Below, piece after piece: positions 8,752 through 16,958 of a stretch of 64,000 nt of DNA. A model generated the notes under the pieces. That model saw only the letters and a program-made list of their open reading frames with translations, was not told the DNA's origin and did no database searches. Source of the stretch: Butyrivibrio sp. (lineage in GTDB: Bacteria; Bacillota; Clostridia; Lachnospirales; Lachnospiraceae); NCBI GenBank assembly GCA_017535785.1, contig JAFXTN010000023.1:19347-83346 (forward strand). The letters run 5' to 3'. Made by a program: the position numbers and the translations under genes. The stretch's first letter is position 1, and each line of letters starts with the position of its first letter.

Positions 8752-8789
8752 AAAGACTGTCTCTTGAATCAAAGAGGCAGTCTTTTTTT
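8752..8789 (+). terminator. Rho-independent terminator after the secreted protein gene
   Basis: AAAGACTGTCTCTT pairs with AAGAGGCAGTCTTT across a short loop, followed by a T-run at 8782-8789. Confidence 0.9.
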
Positions 8790-8814
8790 AGACATTACTT
8801 TTGGGTTTAAAAAC

Positions 8815-8858
8815 AAAAAAACTCTGAAACGATATTCATATACGCTTCAGAGTTTAAA
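8815..8858 (-). terminator. Terminator of the tRNA-Met transcript
   Basis: Read on the minus strand, AAACTCTGAAGCG pairs with the later TTTCAGAGTTT and is followed by TTTTTTTGTTTTT. It lies just downstream of the tRNA. Confidence 0.75.
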
Positions 8859-8862
8859 TTAG

Positions 8863-8936
8863 TAGCGAGAGGGGGATTCGAACCCTCGACACCGCGGGTA
8901 TGAACCGCGTGCTCTAGCCAACTGAGCTATCTCGCC
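8863..8936 (-). tRNA. tRNA-Met (anticodon CAT)
   Basis: The minus strand folds as a cloverleaf of 74 nt: acceptor GGCGAGA/TCTCGCT, D arm AGCTCAGTTGGCTAGAGC, anticodon stem CGCGG/CCGCG with loop TTCATAC, and T arm GAGGGTTCGAATCCCCC. The TTCATAC loop is that of elongator Met tRNA rather than lysidine-modified Ile2, which usually has CTCATAA. The first acceptor pair is G-U and no CCA is encoded. Confidence 0.93.
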
Positions 8937-8973
8937 ATATATGTCAAAGCTGCATGTCACAGCCGACTTAGAT

Positions 8974-9003
8974 AATATAACTCAGCAGAGGCACTGTTGT
9001 CAA
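8974..9003 (-). promoter_or_regulatory. Promoter for tRNA-Met
   Basis: On the minus strand TTGACA (8998-9003) and TATATT (8974-8979) are 18 nt apart. Transcription would start near 8967, about 30 nt before the mature tRNA 5' end. Confidence 0.65.
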
Positions 9004-9091
9004 CAAGGAATTTGGAAAAAAAGACAGAAATCGGTATATAATTATTTATATACACGTTTGGCAGTGAATATAAGATATGAGGGGGCTAAAT

Positions 9092-10402
9092 ATGTGGGCT
9101 TATGAGACTTCTTTTTACCAGATCTATACGCTGGGATTTTGCGGTGCACCTTATGAAAATGACGGGAAACTTGAGCACAGGATCCTTAAGGTGATCGATT
9201 GGATACCGCATCTGAAAAAGCTCGGTGTCGGAGCTGTTCTTTTTAATCCAATATTTGAATCGGATACGCATGGATACAATACAAGGGACTATCACAAGAT
9301 CGATGTGAGACTCGGAACGAACGAGGACTTTGCGAAGGTATGCAAGGCGCTTCATAAAGAGGGGATACGAATTATCTTAGACGGTGTCTTTAACCATGCG
9401 GGACGCGGCTTTTTCGGATTCCAAGATGTACTTGAAAAAAGACATGAATCCGAGTACAAGGATTGGTTCAACATAAGCTTTGAGGGAAACAGTAATTACA
9501 ACGACGGTCTTTGGTATGAAGGCTGGGAGGGTAACTACGATCTTGTAAAGCTTAACCTCAGGAACCCCGCAGTAGCCGATTATCTGATAGACAGCGTAAA
9601 GAGATGGATAGATGAATTTGATATAGACGGGCTCAGGCTCGATGTTGCTTACTGCCTTGATACCGAGTTTATCAAGAGACTTCGCCGCGAGACGGACAGC
9701 TTTAAGCAGGACTTTTTCCTTACGGGCGAGATGATAGGCGGCGATTACAACAGGATCATGGGAGATGAGCTATGCCACAGCGCGACCAATTACGAGTGCT
9801 ACAAGGGCATGTTCTCAGCGCTCAACAGCATGAACCTCTTTGAGATAATCCATTCCCTTTTGCGCCAGTTCGGGCCGGAGAATTGGACACTCTATAAGGA
9901 TAAGCATCTTATAAGCTTTGTCGACAACCATGACGTAAGTAGGATAGCGTCTATATTAAACAGACCTGAGCACCTTAAGCTGATCTACACGATCATGTTT
10001 GGAATGCCGGGAATCCCCACGGTCTACTACGGAAGCGAGTGGGGCGAAAAGGCCGACAAATCGCAAGGCGATCCGGCGCTACGTCCTTGCTTTGAAAGTC
10101 CTGAGTGGAACGAGCTTACAGATACGATAGCTTCGCTGTGCAAGGCAAAAGAAGAATCGAAAGCCCTTAACTACGGCGGCTTTAAGTCACTTCTTTTGAC
10201 AAACAGACAATGCATATTTGAAAGAGAGTGCGAGGGCGACAGGGCACTCGTTGTCATAAACGCAGACGAAAGCTCTTTTCACGCACATTTTGATGCGAGG
10301 GCCGGAAAGGGCGTAGATCTTATCAGCGGAAAAGAGATTGATTTTGGAGGTGGACTGGAGATTCCTCCGTACACTTCATATATCATTTCAAAGCTGCAGT
10401 GA
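9092..10402 (+). CDS. GH13 alpha-amylase family glycoside hydrolase, cytosolic
   Basis: A compact (436 aa) GH13 enzyme for alpha-glucan or maltodextrin hydrolysis or transfer. The four GH13 signature regions are all present: LDGVFNHAG (region I, ~97), GLRLDVAYCLD with the nucleophile Asp (~180), LTGEM with the acid Glu (~215) and VDNHDVSR with the third carboxylate (~285). There is no signal peptide or carbohydrate-binding module, so it probably acts on imported oligosaccharides. The protein begins MWAYETSFYQIYTLGF, typical of the barrel's first strand. ATG 9092 is preferred over the upstream ATG 9077, because GAGGGGG at 9080-9086 gives the right spacing only for 9092. Exact specificity cannot be read from sequence. 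Confidence 0.9.
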   Translation: MWAYETSFYQIYTLGFCGAPYENDGKLEHRILKVIDWIPHLKKLGVGAVLFNPIFESDTHGYNTRDYHKIDVRLGTNEDFAKVCKALHKEGIRIILDGVFNHAGRGFFGFQDVLEKRHESEYKDWFNISFEGNSNYNDGLWYEGWEGNYDLVKLNLRNPAVADYLIDSVKRWIDEFDIDGLRLDVAYCLDTEFIKRLRRETDSFKQDFFLTGEMIGGDYNRIMGDELCHSATNYECYKGMFSALNSMNLFEIIHSLLRQFGPENWTLYKDKHLISFVDNHDVSRIASILNRPEHLKLIYTIMFGMPGIPTVYYGSEWGEKADKSQGDPALRPCFESPEWNELTDTIASLCKAKEESKALNYGGFKSLLLTNRQCIFERECEGDRALVVINADESSFHAHFDARAGKGVDLISGKEIDFGGGLEIPPYTSYIISKLQ

Positions 10403-10438
10403 AGCTCTTGATGATCCGGCGTAGAACCTTGATTTCTG

Positions 10439-10467
10439 TTGTTGACGTACAGAAAGTATATTATAAT
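10439..10467 (+). promoter_or_regulatory. Promoter directly abutting the EAL gene start
   Basis: TTGTTG at 10439-10444 and a perfect TATAAT at 10462-10467 are 17 nt apart. Position +1 would fall at about 10473-10475, on the ATG at 10474. Confidence 0.55.
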
Positions 10468-10473
10468 TAGTTT

Positions 10474-12375
10474 ATGGAAATTCGTACACCACTTATTGCA
10501 ATTTTGGTACTTGGAATACTGATATGCATGTATCTTAGAAGGAACATGCCCGAGCTCATTTCCTCGAGAATATATCTTTTTTTCCTGATAACCGCTTTTG
10601 TAAATGTGCTCAGTGAGATAGTCGAATGTATAGTATTCATCTACCTTCATAAGGTATACATCGTGCTGAGAAGGCTTACGCAGGACCTTTATGTGATCAC
10701 ACTTCTCATCACTGTATTTGTCGTGTGCGCTTATATTTGTTCCAAGATCTGTTATAAATATCGCCGCATGTTTATATATATTGCGGTGATCTCCATTCCC
10801 CTTTTAGCCGCTATAGGAGTTATTTTGTTCGGTGAGATCTCGTACTCGAGGACAGCGCCCGGATATTATTACAGCATCGGTTCCGCGATCAATTATGCCT
10901 ATGCGACGGGGCTTGCCTATATTATCGGCGCGATAATCATTGCGTTCATTTACAGAGGCAGGATGAGAAAAGATGAGTTCACGGCGATAGAGATAGGCCT
11001 TTGTATCTGGGCTTGCATTGCCATATTCCAGTTCCATAACAAGGGAGTTCAGATCTTTTCGCTCGCCGTAATGGTGATGGCGCTGATCCTTTTCATTTCC
11101 CTTGAAAATCCAAAAGAGTTTTATGAAAAGAATATCCCGAATGTCCGAAACAAGGATTCTTTTATCTCCATGTTGGCCGAGAGCTTCGGCTATGAGAGAC
11201 CTTTTTTCATAATGTCTGTTATTTTTGCCGGCAAGACAAAAGTGTTCACGGGAACCGATACGCACGACCTGTATGAGATCCAGAGCGACATCGCGGCCCT
11301 TGCTTCCAAAAAGCTCGGTATCAGCGCGTATCTGTCTGATTGGAATACGCTCAGCTTTATCACCAAAAAGAACAGCATTGTCGAGACCTTCATGAATCTT
11401 ATCAACAACTACAAGGGAGAGCTCGGTAATTATAAGATGATCTTTTCGGTTCTTGATATTCCTAGGTGCGTAAAAGAGCTTGATAAGACGATGCAGGTCC
11501 TTAATTTCGTTTCCGGAGAATATGTTCACACGCAGTCGTCACCTAACCTTGTCATCGATCAAAAGATAATCGACAAGATGATCTACAGAAACAGCATAGA
11601 GGATATTGTAAGAGACGCCGTCAAGGGTAAGAAATTTGAAGTTTATTATCAGCCCATATTAAATGTCAAAGACGGAAAGTTTTCATCGGCTGAGGCACTT
11701 GTAAGGCTGATCAGACCTGACGGAGAGGAGTATATATCTCCCGAGGAATTTGTTCCGATAGCTGAGAAGTGTGGTCTTATCATAGAGATAGATGACATCG
11801 TATTTGATAAGGTCTGCTCGTTTATAAAGAGTGAAAAGATATCCGAATACGGCATAAAGACTATAGAAGTAAACCTTTCCGGTAATGAAGCGGTCGATAT
11901 AAAGACGCATGACAGGCTCATCCATAAGATGGAGAAGTATGATATCCCGCCGGAATTTATCAACTTTGAGATCACTGAGACTTCATATATCAACAATGAT
12001 GCGGTTTTCAAAGAGAACGTCAAAAAGCTCAGGGAAAAAGGAAGCTCTTTTTCCATGGACGATTTCGGAAGCGGATACTCCAATCTATTGGAGCTTCTTA
12101 AGATGGATTATATCCTTGTTAAGCTTGATAAAGAGTTTGTATGGCAGTGCCTCGACAGCAACAAGCCTGAGAACCTTAGGATGCTGAAGTATACGATCAA
12201 TTTCCTGAAGGACTACGGGCTTCACATCCTTGCGGAAGGTGTTGAGACGCTTGAACAGGCCAAGATACTTATAGATAACGGCGTTGAGTATTTGCAGGGC
12301 TTTTACTATTCAAGACCTGTCAAAGAAGAGGATTTCTTGGAGTTTCTTAGGGTGAACGAAAGGAGAGCGGAATGA
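10474..12375 (+). CDS. Membrane-bound EAL-domain cyclic-di-GMP phosphodiesterase
   Basis: The protein is predicted to hydrolyse cyclic di-GMP. Residues 1-210 form about seven membrane helices, a membrane sensor region. Residues ~215-385 resemble a degenerate GGDEF-like domain with no GGDEF signature, probably regulatory. The C-terminal EAL domain (~395-633) has the expected residues: SAEALVRL, VNLSGNE, FEITETS, DDFGSGYSNL, VKLDKEF, AEGVET and LQGFYYSRP. This argues for an active enzyme. No ribosome site precedes the ATG, and the -10 box ends 6 nt before it, so the mRNA may be leaderless or the start lies inside. The stop overlaps the next ATG (ATGA). Confidence 0.9.
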   Translation: MEIRTPLIAILVLGILICMYLRRNMPELISSRIYLFFLITAFVNVLSEIVECIVFIYLHKVYIVLRRLTQDLYVITLLITVFVVCAYICSKICYKYRRMFIYIAVISIPLLAAIGVILFGEISYSRTAPGYYYSIGSAINYAYATGLAYIIGAIIIAFIYRGRMRKDEFTAIEIGLCIWACIAIFQFHNKGVQIFSLAVMVMALILFISLENPKEFYEKNIPNVRNKDSFISMLAESFGYERPFFIMSVIFAGKTKVFTGTDTHDLYEIQSDIAALASKKLGISAYLSDWNTLSFITKKNSIVETFMNLINNYKGELGNYKMIFSVLDIPRCVKELDKTMQVLNFVSGEYVHTQSSPNLVIDQKIIDKMIYRNSIEDIVRDAVKGKKFEVYYQPILNVKDGKFSSAEALVRLIRPDGEEYISPEEFVPIAEKCGLIIEIDDIVFDKVCSFIKSEKISEYGIKTIEVNLSGNEAVDIKTHDRLIHKMEKYDIPPEFINFEITETSYINNDAVFKENVKKLREKGSSFSMDDFGSGYSNLLELLKMDYILVKLDKEFVWQCLDSNKPENLRMLKYTINFLKDYGLHILAEGVETLEQAKILIDNGVEYLQGFYYSRPVKEEDFLEFLRVNERRAE

Positions 12376-12809
12376 ACGAAGGGTTATATGATGCGGTTTT
12401 TGGCTGTGGTGAAGACAAAATAGATCCTTTTATGAATACGAATGCGAATTTTGAGAGGATCATCTCCGATATGCGTCTTGTCGGGTATGAGATAAACTCT
12501 TTTAACATAGCCCATCAGATAATGCTCGAGCAGCTTGATTCGATGCTTAAGTTTAAGGGTAAGATCATAGAGTTTGCCATGAACCTCGAGAACAGGGATG
12601 AGTTTTGCAGAGGAAGATACGGGATATCTTTTAAGGACATCGATGCGCTCGATCCTCAGCATGATATCGAGTTCGACATAAAGAGCGGAAAGGTTATCTT
12701 TTATCTTACGGAGGAAGCCGCGCACAAAGAGTCCGCGTACATGACGCTGTTTAAAAAATCATTTGAAGCATTTCAAACCAAGACAGGATTTAGCTATACG
12801 AGTGTGTGA
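12372..12809 (+). CDS. Hypothetical protein coupled to the EAL gene
   Basis: A 145-aa acidic soluble protein with no family I can name. It begins MNEGLYDAVFGCGEDK, has a likely helical middle (FNIAHQIMLEQLDSMLKF) and an alpha/beta C-terminal half (IEFDIKSGKVIFYLTEEAAHK). No signal peptide or membrane segment is present. The ATG overlaps the EAL stop (ATGA) and AAAGGAGAG lies upstream, so translation is coupled to the phosphodiesterase. A role in the same signalling unit is only an inference from this arrangement. Confidence 0.7.
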   Translation: MNEGLYDAVFGCGEDKIDPFMNTNANFERIISDMRLVGYEINSFNIAHQIMLEQLDSMLKFKGKIIEFAMNLENRDEFCRGRYGISFKDIDALDPQHDIEFDIKSGKVIFYLTEEAAHKESAYMTLFKKSFEAFQTKTGFSYTSV

Positions 12810-12810
12810 T

Positions 12811-13374
12811 ATGAGCATGATACTTGAGACCAGAAGATTGATATTAAGAGGATGGACTGAAGAAGATGCTTCAGTCCTCTTTAAATACGCAAAAGACAAA
12901 AGAGTGGGTCCCGCTGCGGGGTGGCCTGCGCATGTCAGTGAAAACTACAGCCTGGCCATCATAAGGACTGTACTTAGTAAGGATGAAGTCTATGCGATCT
13001 GCCTTAAAGGTGGGAATGATGAGCCTATAGGCAGCATTGGGCTTACGTTTTCCGACGGAAGCAACAATGCCCAAAATGAAGGCGAGGCGGAGCTTGGTTA
13101 TTGGGTCGGATACCCGTTTTGGAGTAACGGAATTGCGACAGAGGCAGCAGAGGAAATGATAAGACACGGCTTCGACGATCTTGGCCTTGATAAGATCTTC
13201 TGTGCCTATTTTCATGGAAACGATCAGTCGAAGAGAGTACAGGAAAAGCTAGGTTTTAAGCCGCATCACGTGAATAAGAGGTGCGAAGTTTCGCTCCTTG
13301 GCGAGGTTAGATGCGAGCTTGTAAATGTGCTCACAAAATTGGATTGGGAGCTTACAAAAAATACGAAATTATGA
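12811..13374 (+). CDS. GNAT family N-acetyltransferase (RimJ/RimL-like)
   Basis: An acetyl-CoA dependent acetyltransferase of 187 aa. It opens with LETRRLILRGWTEEDA, the hallmark of the RimJ/RimL-type GNAT subgroup. The middle strand contains GSIGLTF, then ELGYWVGYPFWSNGIATEAA, which is the acetyl-CoA binding loop in a modified R/QxxGxG/A form. IFCAYFHGNDQSKRVQEKLGF closes the fold. Substrate is unknown; ribosomal proteins, antibiotics and small amines are all seen in this subgroup. ATG 12811 follows the preceding stop by 1 nt. The end of the gene overlaps the carD promoter. Confidence 0.85.
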   Translation: MSMILETRRLILRGWTEEDASVLFKYAKDKRVGPAAGWPAHVSENYSLAIIRTVLSKDEVYAICLKGGNDEPIGSIGLTFSDGSNNAQNEGEAELGYWVGYPFWSNGIATEAAEEMIRHGFDDLGLDKIFCAYFHGNDQSKRVQEKLGFKPHHVNKRCEVSLLGEVRCELVNVLTKLDWELTKNTKL

Positions 13375-13380
13375 TATAAT
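13352..13380 (+). promoter_or_regulatory. Promoter for the CarD-like gene
   Basis: TTACAA at 13352-13357 and a perfect TATAAT at 13375-13380 have 17-nt spacing, overlapping the end of the GNAT gene. Transcription would start near 13387. Confidence 0.65.
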
Positions 13381-13387
13381 GAACTCG

Positions 13388-13408
13388 TTCTCGCGAGAAA
13401 AAAGCGAG
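13388..13408 (+). promoter_or_regulatory. Palindrome at the carD transcription start
   Basis: TTCTCGCGAGAA (13388-13399) is a perfect 12-bp palindrome at the predicted +1. Alternatively CTCGC (13390-13394) pairs with GCGAG (13404-13408), followed by CAAAA and seven Ts, a weak terminator or attenuator. Which one matters cannot be decided from sequence. Confidence 0.45.
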
Positions 13409-13429
13409 CAAAATTTTTTTGTTCTTTGG

Positions 13430-13443
13430 TGAAAGCGCTTTCA
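13430..13443 (+). promoter_or_regulatory. cre-like operator (CcpA-type) in the carD leader
   Basis: TGAAAGCGCTTTCA is a perfect 14-bp palindrome that matches the catabolite responsive element consensus of CcpA/LacI-type regulators. It sits about 43 nt downstream of the predicted start of transcription, where such sites act as roadblocks. Confidence 0.65.
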
Positions 13444-13483
13444 ATACGGATAGCAGATTGTTTTTTGAAAAAGGAGGAACAAT

Positions 13484-14002
13484 ATGTTAAATGTAGGAGA
13501 GTGCGTAATTTACGGTAACCATGGTTTGTGCAAAGTACGTGAAGTACTTGTACCGTCGTTTCTTGAGAGGGGAAATGAGAAGCAGTATTACATGATGGTC
13601 TCTGCTGTCGATGCGGGCAGTGTTATCTATGTTCCTGTTGATGGGGCTGACGATAAGGTCCGCGATGTAATGAGCGCTGATGATGCCGAAGAACTTATCG
13701 TAGACATTGAAGAAGTGGAAGAGATTGAGCTTCCGGAGGGCAAGAAGGCTGAGCCTGAGATTTCCGCAATTATCAAAAGAAACATTGCCGATGAGATGAT
13801 GAGGCTTGTGAAGTCGCTTCACAAGATTAAGGCAATTCGTGAATCCGAGGGTAAGAAGTTTGCCGCTCTTAATGAAAAATACTTGAATATCGCTGAAAAG
13901 CTTCTTTATACCGAAATGGCTTTTGCACTTAAGACTGAAAAAGATATCATTAAGGACAGAGTTATTACTGAACTTTCACATCTACCATTAGAGACTGCGT
14001 AA
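13484..14002 (+). CDS. CarD-like / TRCF RNA-polymerase-interacting domain regulator
   Basis: A 172-aa CarD-family protein. The N-terminal ~65 residues (VGECVIYGNHGLCKVREV and YYMMVSAVDAGSVIYVPVD) form the RNA-polymerase interacting domain shared by CarD and the repair factor Mfd. The rest is helical (EPEISAIIKRNIADEMMRLVKSLHKIK). CarD proteins bind the RNA polymerase beta subunit and tune promoter open-complex formation, so a global regulatory role is likely. An AAGGAGGAAC ribosome site precedes the ATG. The gene has its own promoter with a cre-like site, and its stop codon lies in the loop of its terminator. Confidence 0.9.
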   Translation: MLNVGECVIYGNHGLCKVREVLVPSFLERGNEKQYYMMVSAVDAGSVIYVPVDGADDKVRDVMSADDAEELIVDIEEVEEIELPEGKKAEPEISAIIKRNIADEMMRLVKSLHKIKAIRESEGKKFAALNEKYLNIAEKLLYTEMAFALKTEKDIIKDRVITELSHLPLETA

Positions 14003-14019
14003 GCGGTCTCTGTTTTTTT
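13991..14019 (+). terminator. Terminator of the carD transcript
   Basis: GAGACTGC pairs with GCGGTCTC around the loop GTAA, followed by TGTTTTTTT. The TAA stop of the gene is inside the loop. Confidence 0.9.
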
Positions 14020-14062
14020 GCGTTTCCTTAAGGAAGTCTAATGTGATAAAATGTTTATTGCT

Positions 14063-15253
14063 ATGAGTAAAACTACCGAATTATATTATGAAAGTGCATA
14101 TATAACCGAGTTTGACGCAGAAGTCATCGCATGTAAGGGAGATGAGAACGGGAAATTCGAGATCATCCTTGATAAGACAGCTTTTTTTCCCGAGCAGGGC
14201 GGACAGAGTTCCGATATAGGACTGTTTACGGATGAGAGCGGAGCTACATGCGACATGCTGCACGCCTCGATCTCAGAGGAAAACGGTGAGACGATCGTAC
14301 GACATACAACGGACGGAGCGCTTGCCGTAGGTAGCAGGGTTCACGGAAGCGTTGACTGGGAGCACAGATTCAGCAATATGCAGCAGCATACGGGAGAGCA
14401 TATATTCTCCGGTATCGTCTCCGAGAAATTCGGATACGATAATGTCGGCTTTCATCTGAGCGATTCCGAAGTGACGATGGATTACAACGGCGTATTGACT
14501 GTTGATGATATAAGAGAGATCGAGCTACTGGTAAACAGAGCGATCTGGGAGAATGTGCGGGTTACGGCGCAGTTCCCAAGTAAAGAAGAACTTGATAAAA
14601 TAGATTACCGCAGTAAAAAAGAACTGACGGGAGATGTCAGGATCGTGACCGTTGAGGGCTATGATGTATGTGCCTGTTGTGCACCGCACGTTGATCGCAC
14701 GGGCGAGATCGGACTATTAAAGGTTGTAAGCCTTCAGAATTATAAGAAGGGCGTAAGAGTCAGCATCTTATGCGGTAAGAGAGCTCTTTTGTTCCTTCAA
14801 AAAGAGCATGATATGCTATCGGAGCTTTCCGGAAGATTCACAACGTCTACAGATAAGGTGATGGCTTCGGTGAATAAGTTATTTGAAGATAACGATGAGC
14901 TTAAGGGCAAGCTCAATGCGGCAAACGACAAGCTTATGGATCATGAGCTTGAGAACATAGACAAGACACTTTCCGATGTCTTTTTGGTAAAAGAGAAAGA
15001 GTTTGACCAGAATCTTATGCGAAATACGGTAAATAAGCTTGCTGCCGATCGCACGGGTTATTGCGGCGTGTTTGCGGGCGATGAGACAGGATACAGATTT
15101 ATCATCGCTTCGGGAACGGATAAAAAAGACTGCAAGACGCTTATGGATATCCTAAAGTCCGAGTTTGGCGCTAAAGGCGGCGGAAGCAATGCCATGATAC
15201 AGGGGAGTATCACGGGAGCCGATATTTCAGAGGTACTTGGTAAGTGCCGATAA
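14063..15253 (+). CDS. AlaX-type alanyl-tRNA editing protein (long form with DHHA1 domain)
   Basis: A free-standing editing protein that deacylates mischarged Ser/Gly-tRNA(Ala). It has the AlaRS editing-domain zinc ligands HTGEH (MQQHTGEHIFSG, ~residue 105) and CCAPH (~residue 210). A coiled region comes next, then a DHHA1-type C-terminus ending AKGGGSNAMIQGSITG. Length near 400 aa fits the long AlaX class. ATG 14051 and ATG 14063 are both possible. Neither has a good ribosome site. I prefer 14063 because homologous proteins begin close to the TELYYE strand. The catalytic alanine-activating domain of AlaRS is absent, so this is not a synthetase. Confidence 0.87.
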   Translation: MSKTTELYYESAYITEFDAEVIACKGDENGKFEIILDKTAFFPEQGGQSSDIGLFTDESGATCDMLHASISEENGETIVRHTTDGALAVGSRVHGSVDWEHRFSNMQQHTGEHIFSGIVSEKFGYDNVGFHLSDSEVTMDYNGVLTVDDIREIELLVNRAIWENVRVTAQFPSKEELDKIDYRSKKELTGDVRIVTVEGYDVCACCAPHVDRTGEIGLLKVVSLQNYKKGVRVSILCGKRALLFLQKEHDMLSELSGRFTTSTDKVMASVNKLFEDNDELKGKLNAANDKLMDHELENIDKTLSDVFLVKEKEFDQNLMRNTVNKLAADRTGYCGVFAGDETGYRFIIASGTDKKDCKTLMDILKSEFGAKGGGSNAMIQGSITGADISEVLGKCR

Positions 15254-15279
15254 TCTAAGAACCAGAGGTTTTTAAAGAA

Positions 15280-15996
15280 ATGTATGTTGGGAAAATAAGT
15301 GATTTCAGGGACGGATGCAGGGATGCTATTCCTATCTGTCTTGGCTATTTAGCTGTTTCTTTTGCGTTTGGAATAGAGAGTTCCAAGATAGGGATGACGC
15401 CTTTACAGTCAGTTATGACGTCGCTCCTTAACGTCACGAGTGCGGGGCAGTTTTCGGCGCTTTCGATAATCGCGGCGCAGGGAAGCTATTTCGAGCTCAT
15501 AATACTCCAGTTTATAATCAATCTTAGATATATGCTCATGTCTGCGGCACTTTCGCAGAAGCTCGATCCTGAGCTTTCTACGGGCTACAGACTCGGTATC
15601 TCATACGGCGTTACCGATGAGATATTCGGTGTGAGCGTCCTTAAAAAGGGAAAGCTGTATCCCTTGTATTCCTATGGACTTATTTTTATATCCGTATTCG
15701 GCTGGGTTCTGGGAACACTCCTTGGAGCCATGGCGGGACAGATAATGCCTCACAGGCTAATAAGTTGCCTGGGACTTGCGATCTATGGTATGTTTATTGC
15801 TATCATAGTTCCGGATACAAGAAAGAGCAGTGCGGTAATGGCGGTTGTTGCGACTGCGATGGTCCTTTCGACTGTTTTTACCTATGCTCCTTTAGTCTGT
15901 AGCATTTCATCCGGTTTTAGGATTATAATTGTAACTGTAGTGGTTGCTGCGGCAGCGTCACTTATCGCGCCGATAAAGGAGGGTGAAGATGAGTAA
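15280..15996 (+). CDS. azlC: AzlC family branched-chain amino acid exporter, large subunit
   Basis: A membrane protein of 238 aa matching AzlC/BrnF, the large subunit of a branched-chain amino acid exporter. The N-terminal GCRDAIPICLGYLAVSFAFGI, LLNVTSAGQFSAL and the conserved LINLRYMLMSAALSQKL-like stretch are characteristic. Seven or so hydrophobic segments are visible. The ribosome site and ATG of azlD lie within its last codons (8-nt overlap), so the two subunits are translated together. Substrate could be leucine, isoleucine, valine or methionine. Confidence 0.9.
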   Translation: MYVGKISDFRDGCRDAIPICLGYLAVSFAFGIESSKIGMTPLQSVMTSLLNVTSAGQFSALSIIAAQGSYFELIILQFIINLRYMLMSAALSQKLDPELSTGYRLGISYGVTDEIFGVSVLKKGKLYPLYSYGLIFISVFGWVLGTLLGAMAGQIMPHRLISCLGLAIYGMFIAIIVPDTRKSSAVMAVVATAMVLSTVFTYAPLVCSISSGFRIIIVTVVVAAAASLIAPIKEGEDE

Positions 15997-16291
15997 AGTA
16001 TACACTTACATCCTCGTTATGGCGGTTGTGACATATGCGATCAGAGCTCTTCCTCTTACTCTTATAAGAAAAGAGATAAAGAGTAAGTTTATCAGATCGT
16101 TTCTGTATTACGTGCCCTATGCAACACTTGCGGCTATGACATTTCCGGCTATTTTGTCGGCAACGGATTATTGGATTTCTTCCGTTGTAGGCTTTGCTGT
16201 TGCGATGGTACTTGCATTTAACAAGAAGAGTCTTTTGACTGTTGCAAGCTGTGCATGCGCGGCAGCCTTCATAGTTGAGCTGTTTATTTAA
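15989..16291 (+). CDS. azlD: AzlD family branched-chain amino acid exporter, small subunit
   Basis: The ~100-aa small partner of AzlC, with about four membrane helices. The motif ITYAIRALPLTLIRKEI-like segment (VTYAIRALPLTLIRKE) and FLYYVPYATLAAMTFPAIL are typical of AzlD. ATG 15989 is chosen over GTG 15983 because AAGGAGG ends directly before 15983 but is 6 nt from 15989. It overlaps the azlC stop by 8 nt. Together they should form the export complex. Confidence 0.9.
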   Translation: MSKVYTYILVMAVVTYAIRALPLTLIRKEIKSKFIRSFLYYVPYATLAAMTFPAILSATDYWISSVVGFAVAMVLAFNKKSLLTVASCACAAAFIVELFI

Positions 16292-16353
16292 TAGCTTGCG
16301 ATATTAAATGTGCCTCGCTTTTATAGTGAGATGTTAGTTTTTGGAGGAAAAAG

Positions 16354-16908
16354 ATGCATATAGGAATGGGTTATGATGTGCATCGCCTTGTTGAGGGCAG
16401 AGACCTCATAATCGGCGGTGTTAATATACCTTACGAAAAAGGACTTCTCGGTCATTCTGATGCGGACGTTCTTTTGCATGCTATAATGGATGCACTTCTC
16501 GGAGCAGCTGCTCTGGGAGATATAGGAAAGCATTTTCCGGATACCGATCCCAAGTACAAGGGGGCGGATTCGATGGCGCTTCTTAAGGAAGTGGGAAAGA
16601 TGCTTGATGAGAACCACTATCTTATCGAGAATATCGATGCTACGATAATTGCACAGGCTCCCAAGATGAGGCCTCATATCGATAAGATGAGAGAGAATAT
16701 CGCGGCCTGTCTGGGAATTGAACTTTCTCAGATCAATGTCAAGGCTACTACCGAGGAAGGACTTGGATTTACGGGAAGCGGCGAGGGAATATCTTCGCAG
16801 GCGATATGTCTTTTGACAAGTCCTATTGAGCTTCATTCCACAAACGTTACCTTTAATACCGGAGAGGGCAAAGGAAACGGTGGCTGTTGCGGCGGTGGCT
16901 GTAAATAA
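16354..16908 (+). CDS. ispF: 2-C-methyl-D-erythritol 2,4-cyclodiphosphate synthase with Cys/Gly tail
   Basis: The MEP-pathway enzyme that converts CDP-methylerythritol 2-phosphate to the cyclodiphosphate for isoprenoid synthesis. Family motifs are intact: GMGYDVHRL with Asp and His zinc ligands, [23 protein letters not shown] and the C-terminal [19 protein letters not shown]. IspF proteins normally end near residue 157-160. This one is 184 aa and adds a hydrophilic tail finishing GGCCGGGCK. The tail carries three cysteines and might bind metal, but that is inference. TTGGAGG precedes the ATG. cysS lies 50 nt downstream. Confidence 0.95.
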   Translation: MHIGMGYDVHRLVEGRDLIIGGVNIPYEKGLLGHSDADVLLHAIMDALLGAAALGDIGKHFPDTDPKYKGADSMALLKEVGKMLDENHYLIENIDATIIAQAPKMRPHIDKMRENIAACLGIELSQINVKATTEEGLGFTGSGEGISSQAICLLTSPIELHSTNVTFNTGEGKGNGGCCGGGCK

Positions 16909-16958
16909 TGGATTTTAGTTGGTGACGATCATTCTTTTATCAAGGAGATATAAATAAA

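Noticed and set aside
14063-15253. A full or truncated alanyl-tRNA synthetase
   Set aside because: The aminoacylation domain is absent, and length, zinc motifs and DHHA1 fit AlaX editing proteins.
15280-16291. A third branched-chain transport gene next to azlCD
   Set aside because: Only azlC and azlD are present; the downstream gene is ispF.
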